64,000 nt of DNA from Vitellaria paradoxa (Eukaryota; Streptophyta; Magnoliopsida; Ericales; Sapotaceae): assembly GCA_019916065.1 (NCBI GenBank), contig CM034242.1:43157010-43221009 (forward strand), written 5' to 3'. This document shows, piece after piece, positions 10,734 to 21,816 of the stretch. The notes under the pieces were generated by a model. That model did no database searches. It saw nothing but the letters and a program-made list of their open reading frames with translations, and was not told where the DNA came from. The position numbers and the translations under genes were made by a program. The stretch's first letter is position 1. Each line of letters opens with the position of its first letter.

Positions 10734-11117
10734 ATGCCAACAATCAGCAATGGATGTAGCAACCCCAGATTTAGGTATCGTAATAGGCAGTGTAGATGTG
10801 GGAAAATGACAGTTGTTGCCATATCGGAGTCGGTGGACAATCCTAGAAACCTGTATTTTCGATGTGCTAAGAAGGAATGCAATTACTTTACCTAGTGCAC
10901 TTCTTCACCCATGAATGAAATTAGAGAAGTCAAGCAATTAACTGAAGCCAATGAAATTATACCTCCCGATGTAATCAACGAATTTAGGGAAATTCATACA
11001 AGACTTGAGAGTTTAGAAGCTAACTAAGAAGTTCTAAAGCTTTTCCTATTGTCAACTGTAATTGTCACAGGGATTGCGTTCATTGTGTTTATTATAATAT
11101 CGGCAAAAATACTTTAA
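10734..11117 (+). pseudogene. GRF-type zinc finger protein with C-terminal membrane helix, two in-frame stops
   Basis: One 128-codon frame from ATG 10734 to TAA 11115-11117. Residues 20-52 form a GRF zinc finger (CRCGKMTVVAIS ... NPRNLYFRCAKKECNYF). Residues about 60-97 are charged and likely helical (NEIREVKQLTEANE). Residues about 103-125 are a hydrophobic helix (LLSTVIVTGIAFIVFIIIS). This three-part layout resembles the small plant GRF/transmembrane proteins often annotated as At4g04775-like. Two stops break it: TAG at 10893-10895, where the family has Trp after YF(T/Q), and TAA at 11025-11027. No frameshift, so decay is slight. It lies inside the MULE, opposite to the transposase, and could be a captured host gene or an accessory ORF of the element. 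Nucleic-acid binding is known for GRF fingers; the role of this type is unknown. Confidence 0.8.
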
Positions 11118-11559
11118 TAATTAGTTTGTAGGGCTATAGTTGTAAACAGTCGTCACTAACTTGAATTTATGATAAACAATTGTTTTGTATGATGATTTTG
11201 AAATTGGCAGTGCTCCTTGAGTTAATGAACCTCAGTTGTTTTGTATTATGAATTTCAAATTCTTAGTGATCCTCTTTATGCATTGTGGCATTGCGCAAAA
11301 AAAAAAAAAAAAAAAAAAACAACCATAATTGGGTCTTGATATTGTATGATGAATGTGACTATGAGTTGTATTTTGAGTGTGAGTTAAGCATTGCCTATTT
11401 AATAAAAATTGGTGGCATTTGTTGATGATAGTTCATAACTTTTAGTTATTGTAAATGTTAAGAAGAAAACTCACTTCAGTAACACATACTGTCTTGAAAA
11501 ATTTTGGGGAAAAACTGTGCTGGAAACCTATATTGGGTTGGCAAATTCATGAAGTTGTA

Positions 11560-12340
11560 GTTGGTAAACTAGTATTTGGTTGCCAAAACTGTGCTTAATG
11601 CAATGAATGGAGGCTATCTGTGCCTAATGATGCACTGTGCCTAATACAAACTTGTATTTGTGCTTAGTGCAATGAATGTAGGCTATCTGTGCCTAATACA
11701 AAACTTTGCTGCAAAACAAACTGTATTGCAAAATTATGCTGCAAAAACAATAAATAAATAAAACTAAGCCAAATTGCACTCTTTCCTTGAACCATTCAAC
11801 AAACAACACACCTGTACATTAACTGCCAGTAACATTGCTATTCAATTACAATACACTGATATTACAATTCATGCATGTAGCCATTCAACAAAGATAGCCA
11901 ATGCCAGCATCACAAACATTCTTATTTATATTTAAAAACATTCCATAAGTATTTGATTGATTGCAGAACTTGATAAATTGCATAAACTTGGTAAAATATT
12001 TTCATCATTAACATTAACCATCCATTTCAAGTACATGTCATTCTCATATACATCTATATCAATTCCACTAAACAAAAAACTTAAGTGGGCTCTTACATTA
12101 CTCATCCCATTCATTTTATGTAGATATTGTGCCCATATACATATATATCAATCCCACTAATCAAAAAATTTCAAGTGAGCTCCTATACTCTTCTCCCATG
12201 TATATCAAAACCCAACCAAAAAGTATATCATTGTACCAAAAATAGCAAAAAGTTGCCCTATATCTATACTAGCTACACCAATGTACCAGCTGTACCAAGA
12301 TAGAGCCCAATGCTCTATACCAGCTAGTCCACGTATGTTA
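11560..12340. repeat. Short degenerate tandem repeats inside the MULE
   Basis: Two families. About 11585-11705 repeats gcaatgaatg(g/t)aggctatctg with tgtgcctaatacaaa. About 12010-12215 repeats a 90-100 bp unit with catatacat(c/a)tatatcaat(t/c)ccacta and aagtg(g/a)gctc. No coding sense. Confidence 0.6.
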
Positions 12341-12949
12341 AAAAAAAGTCTATCATGTCCATCTATAGCAAAAATTAACTTAGTAATATACTTTTATATA
12401 TATCAACAATAATATTAAAGGACTCTTGCTGCTAAAGATTGTAGCTGACTTGCTGGTGGAGGTGTTGTTGAATCCTATGAAGGCAGTGGTGGAGGTGCTG
12501 CTGCTGAAGATTGTGACTGACTTACTAGTGGAGGTGCTGCTAATTTCTGTGAAGCGTGGTGGGGGTACCGCTGCTGAAGACTGACTTATTGTATCTTGTG
12601 GAGTTGATATGGCCTTTTTTTTATTAGTTTACTACTAGTTTTAGTGGCACCTTTTCTCTTCTATTACAAACAATTAAAAACTTGACAAAATTTTATTTAA
12701 TTAAACAAAAATAAACAAATTACAGTTATATAATGAATAAATTTTGTCTTCCTTTAACAAGAGCTCTCTACAAGAGCTCTCTGGTATGTCTTGCTGTTAT
12801 GCTCGAGTTACCTATAATTATTACAAGTTATCATGTGTCATTTTCTTTGCTTACTTGTGCCAGTAGCAGCCTCATTCTCCTTTCTTCATCTGTTCTTCCT
12901 TGGCTAGCCTAGGACTCTTCTTAGTTCGAGAGGTTGAATCAAATCCCCT

Positions 12950-13700
12950 TACACCTCACCATCCCACATTGATTCATTGAGGATAAGGTGAACAATCCTT
13001 TCGTAAGTCTCCATGTACTTGGCCTTGCTGAAAAATGGATCACAAAAATCCTCTAAGCATATTCTTCTAGATAATAAACATGCTGTCCCATGTTTATAAG
13101 GTATGCCAGATATGTCCTAATGTCCAGAAAAATAGTTCTTCCTATCTTAATATACAACATATCTTGTCTGTTTATCTAGTATCTCGTACTCGTCTCCACC
13201 AACATATAATACATTGCATTTCTGACTCTTTTGACTAATGTTCTCTAACTTAGTCTTTGTATTTTTAGTGACAATATCCTCCTACGTACTAGCCTGCTAG
13301 AACCTATCACGAATTCTTCTCCCCATCTTATTTCTTATCCCATCAAGTAAAGTTAGAATTGGTTTACTTCGCAACTCACCCACCCAATTATTAAATGACT
13401 TAGTGAAGTTATTGGTAAGATGATCTACCCTCACAACAGAATTAAACTTATATTTGGCCCGCAACTCTAGAGGGACATTCATCATACATTCATGAGCAGC
13501 CAGGTGTGCAGTTTTATTCTACTCTATTATTCTCTTAAACTTCGCTGCAATGCATACCCTAGCAGCTGCCCAGAAGAGACTTCTTAATTGTTTGAAATTA
13601 CAATATAGATGCCTCACACACCGTCTTTGCGTTGCACCCGAGAAAAGTTCACGAATTGCAAGTTCAATTCTCTTAACATAGTTTGCTTGTAAAATTTAGT
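12950..13700 (-). pseudogene. MULE (MuDR-type) transposase remnant
   Basis: The minus strand reads through the end of the transposase core and the SWIM region: RHLYCNFKQLRSLFWAAARV (about 13640-13560), AAHECMMNVPLELRAKYKF, VDHLTNNFTKSFNNWVGELR, SKPILTLLDGIRNKM (13485-13300). Then, in a shifted frame, YEILDKQTRYVVY, DISGIPYKHGTACL and SKAKYMETYERIVHLILNES (about 13180-12960). These are the DDE-adjacent helical part and the CxC-HxC SWIM zinc-finger region of MURA-like proteins. Stops and frameshifts are frequent and the N-terminal half is not recognisable, so it is non-functional. A Ser/Ala/Pro-rich tail may continue to about 12430. Confidence 0.85.
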
Positions 13701-14574
13701 ATACAGTTCAATGGAATGAAAAAAAACTATTGACATACAAAATTTTATGTGTTTAATTAATTAAAATTTTGAATGTCTTATGAAAGTAAGTTAAGCATTC
13801 AAACTCAAGTACAATCGAAGGATAAAGTGTGACTTCAGATATAGCATTTTTAATAAGTTACTAGTTCTAGCTTTTGGCAAATTCTTATAAATCTTTTCAT
13901 TTGAGAATTATATATATCTAGATGATGCTCATATATTTCGGTAGCATTGAAAGCTTGTTTGCTACCCATTTTTAAGTAAGAAAATCATTTAAACCCATAA
14001 CCCTATAGTAAACCTAAATTTTTAGAAAAACTTACATGCGACCCCTATAATAAACCCTAAAATTCCATAAAAATCCAAATACGGAACTTACGCCCCAAAA
14101 CCTTAGAACAACCCTAAAATTCTAGAAAAGCCTAACCAATACTGAAATACATCCCATAACCCTAAATAAACTCCAAAATTCCAGAAATTTAAAAATCATT
14201 AAATCTATAAATCAAAAGTAAAAGAAATCGTAATAAAAACATGGATGTTAGGGAAACCTGTAATTTAGTTACCTACTATTGATGATAAGATGATCGTTTG
14301 TTCATACAAGAATGAGAAAAAACATTAAATCATGTGGAAAAGATGGATGTCTAAGTTGTAAGCAAGGCGAAAGAAAATATACCAAATAAACCCTAATTGT
14401 ATCCGTTTTGAGAACAACGAGAAGAATGAGAACCCAATCGTATAAGACGATGATTGAACCTTAGTCATTTCGGAGAAACCTAACCCTAGTCATTTTGGAG
14501 AAACCCTAACCTTAGTCATTTCAGAGAAACCCTAACCCTATAAGACCGCTTATACCTGCTTAAACTTCAAATCG

Positions 14575-15113
14575 ATGAAAAACCGACGAACCGACAGTTG
14601 AACCGGTAAACCGTTGAACCGATGCCAGTTTTTGCAAACCGACTGATTTTTATTTTTGAATTGTAAAATAAGAAAACTAATATGCACTGACTTAGAATTG
14701 ACTCTAGGTCTATTTTGTTGTAAAGTACTATTCTCCCACTAAACCACTAATACTTATTATTCTATATTTTTACTTGGTTTTACTTATGTAATATGTTAGT
14801 TTTGAGTGATATTATTTTAGTACACTTTTTATTTACACTTTTTATTGACACTTTTTATTAGTAAAACAAAATAAAGTAAAAGAATATACAGAAAAATATA
14901 AATTTTTAAAATCATTATATAATTCTAACATATTTTGATATTTTATTTATATATTTAAATATATTTATTTTTTTTGATAAATTATTTATATATATTTATA
15001 ACGTCACAGTTCAACTCTGGTTCAATTTCGGTAAAATGGACAGTTAAACCATTAATCCATGACCAGATCTCTTTTTTGATTTGATGAACGGTCCGTTTTT
15101 CAAAACATTGGTA
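14575..15113. mobile_element. MITE of the 'AACCGGT' family, copy in the MULE
   Basis: About 530 bp colinear with 41850-42392. Shared segments include aactaatatgcactga/cta, tgtaaagtactattctccca and cactttttattagtaaaa. The right end ...caaaacattgg corresponds to the conserved terminus. The left end appears eroded compared with the other copy. It sits immediately inside the MULE right inverted repeat, so it inserted into the MULE. Confidence 0.75.
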
Positions 15114-15116
15114 GCG

Positions 15117-15238
15117 CACACGGAAGGAGGTCTAGGTTACAAATATTTCAAAATAAATGATGTGTCTGTAAATTTAAAATGCTAAGGGGGTCTATGTATA
15201 ATCACGCAAATGTTGAGAGGGGTTATGTGTAATTTATC
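15117..15238 (-). repeat. MULE terminal inverted repeat, right
   Basis: Reverse complement matches 9583-9705. The element stops about 60 bp before the tRNA-Tyr gene. Confidence 0.83.
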
Positions 15239-15271
15239 CATTAAAATGTACGAAGGCAGTGCACAAAACCG

Positions 15272-15276
15272 AAAAA
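15272..15276 (-). terminator. Pol III terminator (T5) for tRNA-Tyr
   Basis: Five T on the minus strand about 23 nt after the tRNA 3' end. Confidence 0.5.
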
Positions 15277-15298
15277 TTGAAAATCCATCCGAGGGAGA

Positions 15299-15392
15299 TC
15301 CGACCTGCCGGATTTGAACCAGCGACCTAAAGATTAGCTGTGAGCTTTTTCCGCACTACAGTATCCCGCTCTATCAACTGACCTAAGGTCGG
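15299..15392 (-). tRNA. tRNA-Tyr: tRNA-Tyr (GTA) with intron, slightly degenerate
   Basis: On the minus strand: acceptor arm CCGACCT pairs perfectly with AGGTCGG and the discriminator base is A. The D-arm reads TTAGGTCAGTTGATAGAGC, the anticodon is in CTGTAGT, and an intron of about 20 nt follows the anticodon. The T-arm GCTGGTTCAAATCCGGC forms a perfect 5-bp stem. Plant nuclear tRNA-Tyr(GTA) genes always carry such an intron next to the anticodon. Deviations: GGTC instead of GCTC in the D-stem gives a G-G mismatch, and the upper anticodon stem pairs poorly (GGATA against TCTTT). A T5 run follows on the minus strand at about 15272-15276 as a Pol III terminator. Either a diverged functional gene or a recent pseudogene. 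Confidence 0.85.
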
Positions 15393-16453
15393 AGACATAG
15401 TCCTCATTAATTTTATTTATATAAACTTGCGCTTTTAGGTTACTAGATATTGGAATTTCTTTGGATTTTCTTCCTCGATCCATGTGTGCTTGAAACATTT
15501 ACTCAAACTATCTTCCTCCCGCTCCGACCCTTGACTCGCAAGTGACCATGTTAGTTACCCCAAACTCCGTCAAATAAAATAATTATTTAATTGGTCTAAA
15601 AAAATAAGTAAAATATTATAACTTTAATTGCATTTAACTTTGTATTCCAAATCCAATCTGCAAAAATTTTAAAATGATATTTGCAAATAAGACACTCTAG
15701 AAATAAAAATAAATGAATAAATTTTATTAATAAAAAACAATTTTTATTTAAAAAATATTAAATAATAAACGTGATGTTCTTGCGCTTATTATTGGCGTAT
15801 GAATTTCTCCACTGATGGAATTAATTGAAATTTACACTTTCAAGAAAAAAAAAAGAACGCACCGTTACAATTCATTTGAGAGGGCATTTGAAGTAAAAAA
15901 AAAAAGTGAAATAAAGTGAGATAACTTATAAGTTCGTAACTTGTACAGTGAGATAAAAAGCGTATAACTTTTTAAAGGGTTTTAAAAATTTTCATAATTT
16001 TTAACGTTTTTTATTTCACCAAACGCAGCTTTAGTTCCATATAAAAAAATAATTAATTTATACAATTAAAAAAATATATTTCTTGGGCCCCCGGTTCCCC
16101 AAATTAGTTACTTGTAATTGGAAAACAAATGCTTCTAAAATTAAAATAATAAATACTTTTCCAAAAATTAGCTCCCAAATAAATATTAATTCATGTTCTT
16201 TTAGCTTGCAAAAGAATAAAAAAAATACGTTTCTTTTCAAATTTAATAAGTAAATTGTAAGATAAATTACTTCTACAATTGAAATAATAACTAATTTTTT
16301 AATAATCACAACATAAGATTTAATTAGTTCCGCACATTGAACCAGAGAAATATCACTTATGATCAAAAATAACATCTCACACTAACAAAAACCAGCTTAA
16401 CTCTGTTTTCCATTTATTAAAAAAAAATGATAAAGTTTTATTTTTCTTCGTGG
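15393..16453. other. Intergenic stretch between tRNA-Tyr and DUF604 gene
   Basis: AT-rich with no supported exon. About 15880-16030 carries a fragment of the MITE family whose core reads agttcgtaa(c/t)t(t/c)gtacagtgagat. The 3' UTR of the DUF604 gene should lie here on the minus strand (below 16454). Confidence 0.5.
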
Positions 16454-16576
16454 CTAAAATTCAATGATTTCATCTTGCCGACAATCACCCACATGGATGA
16501 CCATGGTGTTCTTCTTCTCTGTCGGTATGATCCTACAACAATTTCTTCTGGGAGCCTGCCAAAAAAAATAGGAAAA

Positions 16577-16607
<31 letters not shown>

Positions 16608-18914
16608 CACACAATTTTAATAACAACATTTCTTTAAATTAATGAATAAAGAAAACAAGAATTTTAAAGGAATATACCTTTCTACTATAAATTTTGAGTT
16701 TTTTTGGACACCACATAAAAGTGCAACTTTGCACAAGGATGCAAATGTTGATTTTTAGTCAAGTATTTGGTAAAAATTGTAAAAGTTAGTAAAAGTTAGA
16801 GAAAATTAGAGAAACTTAGTAAAAGTTGAAAAAAGTTGAACAAAATTAATAAAAGTTAAAAAATGTTTGGTAGAGAAAGTTAGAAAAAAATTAGTAAAAA
16901 TTGGTGAATCAAATACTTTCTTTACTAAAAAATTATACCAGAATAATGTATCAATAACACTTTTATAATTAAGTAGATCTTAGTAGGTTATTCATCATTA
17001 TTTTAACCCTAGAATAAGCTATATCGTTCTAGTCATTTTTTTTTTCTAAACTCTATAATTGCCATGTCATTTTTGTTTCATTTTCTGTTATATTTTTTAG
17101 TTTAATAATTTTTTTTTAAAAAATAATTGGCCCACTAGTGAGCCATGTCATTCTAATTCACTCATTCTAAAATCAAAGTATTCTGATTGTATAACACTGC
17201 TAATTTTAATTTTAGGTTTCATTGAAGCTATGACTTTTTGTCTTTTTCTAATATAACTAAAGTTACCCTCTTATATTTTATACTTCTTTTAAATATTGAA
17301 TGACAAAAATATCAAATTAATAAAAACTTAAAAAAGTTAGGTGGCATTTGGTTTACTTTTCTATTTTTCATTTTCTGTTTTCGTTTTATGTGTTAAAAAT
17401 CTCAAAACGAAGAAGCAAAAAATGCTCTGTTTTCCTTATTTTGATATTTTCTTTGTTTTTTGTTAAAAACTTTCAAAACGATTTTTTATCATTTTTCATT
17501 TCATATGTAAACTCATTTTCAGTTTTCGAAAGTAAATTTTGAAAACACAAGTAACCAAATGAATTTTGAGCTGTTTTTCTTATTTTCAAAGGTACAAAAT
17601 GAAAAATGAGTTCAAAACAAAAATTAGAAAACAAAAACATAAAATAAAAAATAGAAAAATAAACCAAATGAACCCTTAATTTTTTTTCCTTTTTCAAACA
17701 CAAAAAAAGCTAACTTTTTAATTGGTAAATAGTAGCTCGTAGCTACTAGCGGAAAAGAAAAAAAAAAAAAAAAAAACTAATTTTTTTACTGTCCAAACTA
17801 AGCCTTAAGAGAGACAAAATGTAATTACCTTGTCCCACATATATGGATCAGGCTTCTTGTAGACCTCAATTCTTGTAATCCTAAAAGGGTCATCGCCTAT
17901 CTTTCTCGGGCATTCTGGGCCGGGGCCCCAACTCTGGACATACTCGCTCGCGGTTCGATTAGTAGACCTGTCGAACAAAGCAATGGACAACATATACACA
18001 CAGGCCCTCTCGCACGGATTGTTTCTGATGGGTCGAGTGTTGAAAGAAAACCCGGTTCGATCAGCCTTTCTGTACCAACTCAGGAAGGTCATCTGGGGGG
18101 TTTCCATTTCGCGGGCCGAGATCACGGACCCAGAAAGTTGAACCGCGTAGCCCCACGAGACCGAGACAGTCCAGTTGTTGGACTTATCGTAGCATATGGA
18201 TTGCTGCATGAGCGCGGCCGAGTCGAGTTTCATGGGCACGTTGAGCCGCTGGAGGGCTTCGATTTGGCCCAAGGCGTTGGGAAATATGGGCTCAACTAGG
18301 TCCAGATGGTGCAGGGAGACTAGAGGTGCGATGGGGTGCGCTGCCAGAAGCCCAAAGAGGTTTCCGTACACGTCAAACTGAAACCATAAATTTAAAAGAC
18401 AAGGTGAAAAAAAAAATCACCATATATTATCAGTAGCGGCTGTAAAAATTTTAGATAATTGGATCATATAAAAATTTAAATAGTAATTATAAAATTTTAA
18501 TGAGGACAAAGTTAGTAATTATAAAATTTTAATAGGAACAAAGTTACGAAAATATTTTAGATATAAGATAAAAAATTTTGAAAATTTTTTATTGACTGAT
18601 GAGTCAACTGACCCATCACCATTCATGTAGCGCTGCTGCCCCTCTATATTATTAGATCAAAGTTAGGAAGAGAGGAAATATTAGTTTTCCAAGAAATTAA
18701 GCAATTAAACACTAATCGAACATGCATTTTCTTTCATATTGCTTATTCACTCTCAATTTACGGAAAATTTGTTATTTTAATTTGTGGGGTTTAATAATTA
18801 TTTGTTATCCATGGTTTTGCATGAAAAATATCATTAAAGGTTTTTCCTTTTCCATTAGTGGTGAAGACTGGGGAGAATTCTGTAAAATGGTTTATATAGG
18901 CTACGCTATCCGCA

Positions 18915-18966
<52 letters not shown>

Positions 18967-20933
18967 TTCTTTGGAGGAATGGGGGTTTTCTTTGTGGTCG
19001 TACATACAAATTTTAAATTCTGATTTGTAAGAAAAAAAAATTACAATCTCGTGGTAATTTCAAGTATATGAAACACAAGCCCTCGTAATTCTTCTCTTTT
19101 GAGTTTTCTAATCTTATTTGGAAGCTGGACTAGTAAAATTCTCCAATACTTGATTTGTGTGTCTCTAAATGTTATCGGGAAAATTATATAAAAAAAAAAG
19201 TTATAATAATTATAACTCTTCCGGATAATTATTTTTTTTAAAAGATAAAATTTAAGAGTGGCCATAACTCTATCTTTTATGCCTATTGTTAATTTGTTTT
19301 TAAAAAGATAGATAATAAAAAATATTAATGAGTAATATGTGTGTGCCTTGTCTTATCATCTAATTTTGGTGAAAGTGTCATTTTGTGATTTGCTAAATTT
19401 TTGTGTCTACTATTTAAGACCTAAATTTTAAATATTCTTTATGATTTTAGGAATTCATTCAATTTTCAATTTGATGGTTTGTGAAACGAATAAAAACATA
19501 TAATAAAAATGAAAAAAAAAATGATAATCAACACATATTAGATCACAGTTACGGAGAGGAAATTAACTTTTTCCGATTTTTTTCCCCTAAAAAAACCGGA
19601 TATAAGAAATGTTTCAAATTGTTTTTATGAATTAGTAAAAATTATTCTACAATAAATAAATAAATAAAATGACAGTGTTTTCAATATTAATTCCATTATC
19701 AATTAATTCTTGCAATTTCATATTAATTAAGAGAGTAGTTTTGTCACAGAGTGACTCTTGACTAGATTTCATCTTCCAAATACTAAGATAAAGAATAGAT
19801 TTGATCAAATAATCGTAGAAAGAAAAAAAGAAAAAACAAAACCATGAAAAAACAAATTAAACAAAATAAAATAAAAAAAGATTTGACCACGAGAGAATTA
19901 CTTTCGGGGTATATTCCTAAGAAGTGAATCTCTTTTACTTTCTATCGCATATACTGATTTTTCAATATGTGCAGCGGTAAGTCGTGAGCTTTAGCAATGG
20001 CAATGATTCGGATCCACACTCAATAAATGTATAAAACAAATTAACAAAGACACGCAGAGAGAGAAAAGAAAGAAAACCAACCTGGTGAAATCCAACTTCT
20101 CTGGTAAGAGGGACTCCAAGCTCAGCCATGCATGCTTGAATCCTATCATCAGATCCATACAAACTAGGGTATCGATGCATGCACCTATCTTGCATTCTCT
20201 CAAGAGCTTTGGCCAATGGGTAGCTAATGGCAAACCCACCACCCCCATAGGCCATATTGTACGAAAACAGTATATTTTGTACATGACTCTCCGAAGAACT
20301 CCCAATATAGTAAAACTCATTGTGGTCATATTTCCCCAAAACCCTAACCAAATTATCTGCCACAAACAACGTGTCATCATCTCCCATGACAATCCACCTC
20401 ACATCCTCCATGTCCAATCTCACAGTTTCGGACACAATTCTTGATATACGCAATGCAGACCTATGACCATTTTTGTGTGAATACTTGAACTTTGAGGTGT
20501 CACTCGATATCTTCAATGGCGGAAGAGAGTGAGAGTCAGAGCCGTAGTCAGCACTAGAAGTATCGTTTTCCACGGGCTTGTCTAGCCATACAAACCCTCG
20601 CATCTCGTGGGGCCTCCACCATAGTTTGATGTAGTTCTTCCTACGGTGCCACAGCTTTGATGAAGCTCCAATGCCGAAAACAATGTGATTGAGTTGTGTT
20701 TTCTCTGGGTTTTTGGGGTTGGACATTAGGGTTTCCTCTGGGCTCTCGGGGTTGGATATTTGGGTTTGAATTGATGATGATGATATGAACGTTTGATGAA
20801 TGTAAAGAGGGTTTTGAATGGTTGGGTATGTGAATCGTGTTAAGAACATATAGGCAAGAAAAATGAAGAGCAGGAGCCAAATGCTAAGTGCTTTCAAAAT
20901 AGGGGTTGAGAGAATGCATATTCTCCCTTTCAT
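16454..20933 (-). CDS. DUF604 / GT31-type glycosyltransferase, Golgi type II membrane protein
   Basis: Three exons on the minus strand: 20933-20082 (donor CAG|GTTGG), 18377-17829 (acceptor TTTCAG, donor AAG|GTAATT) and 16555-16454 (acceptor GGCAG, stop TAG), 500 aa. Residues 13-32 are a signal anchor (LKALSIWLLLFIFLAYMFL). The Fringe-like domain has IVFGIGASSKLW (84-95) and the DxD-type metal/sugar-nucleotide motif VMGDDDTLF (D185-D187). YGGGGFAIS and LYGSDDRIQACMAELGVPLT follow. Exon 2 carries the DUF604 part: HPIAPLVSLHHLDLVEPIFP, SVSWGYAVQL, SWYRKADRTGFSFNTR. The small last exon encodes APRRNCC and ends DEIIEF, the expected family C-terminus. Family knowledge: GT31-fold transferases of unknown acceptor in the Golgi. 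Length is normal and no break is seen. Introns are 1273 and 1704 bp; the shorter holds nested MITEs. Confidence 0.93.
17210..17810. mobile_element. MITE of the 7.8-kb family, split by a nested Tourist-like MITE
   Basis: Outer element: left part ends aaaaaagtta (17339) and the right part resumes attttttttcc (17679), continuing to tagctcgtagctactagc. The colinear uninterrupted form is seen at 27255-27530. It lies in the second intron of the DUF604 gene. Confidence 0.65.
17340..17675. mobile_element. Tourist-like MITE (family 'catttggttta'), nested
   Basis: 336 bp with ends ggtggcatttggttta and taaaccaaatgaaccc (inverted, 13 of 16) and TTA duplications on both sides (17337-17339, 17676-17678). 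The TWA duplication is the mark of PIF/Harbinger-derived Tourist elements. Colinear with 27730-28057. Confidence 0.85.
18917..18966 (+). repeat. (ATT)n microsatellite in DUF604 intron 1
   Basis: About 16 perfect trinucleotide units. The rest of the 1.7-kb intron is AT-rich without recognisable genes. Confidence 0.95.
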
Positions 20934-21035
20934 GTTTCTATTGGAAAAAAAAAAAAAAAAAAAAAAAAAAGAAAGAATGAGAAGAGATGATCAATAATGC
21001 TGAAAGAATGAGAAATTAATAAACATAAAATCTTG

Positions 21036-21043
21036 TTATATAA
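21036..21043 (-). promoter_or_regulatory. TATA box of the DUF604 gene
   Basis: TTATATAA on the minus strand, about 103 nt before the ATG. A run of 25-30 A (T in the sense strand) lies between it and the start, at about 20946-20970. Confidence 0.5.
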
Positions 21044-21283
21044 GATTAGTTTTTTTATTTAAGTACAAGTACTTATAACAGATAGATAATAAATTTTACT
21101 ATTTTAGTATTCTAAATAAACGTAAATACTTGTGAGACATATAAGATTACGATGTTTTATCTTAATATTACAGATATTTATAAGATAATGGTTAGTGTTT
21201 TTTTTTTTTTTTTTGGGTGGGATAAAGTTGTTTTATTTTTATTATTCACTTATATTATTTTGGATAAAAACACAAACTGCTTT

Positions 21284-21343
21284 CAGCACAGGTGCTGTTG
21301 GTGGGCTTGTTACGACACTTGTTGTTGGCCCTTTGTGTTCAGG
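21284..21343 (+). other. Isolated exon-like fragment
   Basis: A GC-richer segment of about 60 bp bounded by ctttcag and a gtaaaa donor. It reads TGAVGGLVTTLVVGPLCS, a Gly-rich hydrophobic stretch. The flanks are AT-rich and no partner exon was found. It could be a captured or relict exon; I do not recognise the parent protein. Confidence 0.25.
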
Positions 21344-21571
21344 TAAAATTAATGCTGTAAAATTCCACGTCATTGACATTCCGTAACATGGATGACCAGT
21401 CTCAAGTGATTGAATTTTTCTGCATACTGAGCAGTCTCAACTGTATCTTGGGCTTGGAAGAGATGGGTTATTGTCTTCATTTTTTTTGTTACATGAATGG
21501 GTAAAGAAATTTTGCACCAATTGTGCATGCTTGGGCGCAAGACCCCATTGATATATAATAAATTAATTAAT

Positions 21572-21816
21572 TAATACTACACATACACCTTTTTTCTTAC
21601 ACCCTTCTTATAACATACTAGTTATAACGGGTCATAACTAGTACATTCTGTTCAAAATCATCATAATAATTGGATGTCACCTTTTACATGTGGTTGTAAT
21701 GATTTTCAATTAGATTATATTGATCACGACCCGTTATAACCAGTAGAGTATAAGAAAGATATAAGAGAAGTAGGGTGTAAGAAAGATATAAGAAAAAAAG
21801 TGTAAGTGTAGCATTA
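21572..21816. mobile_element. MITE with 29-bp imperfect terminal inverted repeats
   Basis: Left end taatactacacatacacctt and, inverted, right end taatgctacacttacactt, each followed by ttttcttac/t. 245 bp, with an internal small palindrome around ctagttataacgggtcataa. No coding capacity. Only one copy seen in this window. Confidence 0.7.

Larger units (their letters stand above)
9583..15238 (-). mobile_element. Degenerate Mutator-like element (MULE), about 5.65 kb
   Basis: Left end 9583-9705 and the reverse complement of 15117-15238 align over about 115 bp at roughly 75-80% identity, both starting ATAAATTAC and sharing catttattttgaaat and agacctccttc. Long terminal inverted repeats, with a Mutator-type transposase remnant inside (12950-13700, minus), identify a MULE. 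A GRF zinc-finger gene lies in the opposite orientation (10734-11117). A MITE is inserted just inside the right repeat. I could not find a convincing 8-11 bp target duplication, so the exact ends are uncertain by a few bases. Confidence 0.85.

Noticed and set aside
18722..19030. 102-codon open frame with a poly-Leu run
   Set aside because: The Leu run is the (ATT)n microsatellite, antisense within an intron of the DUF604 gene.
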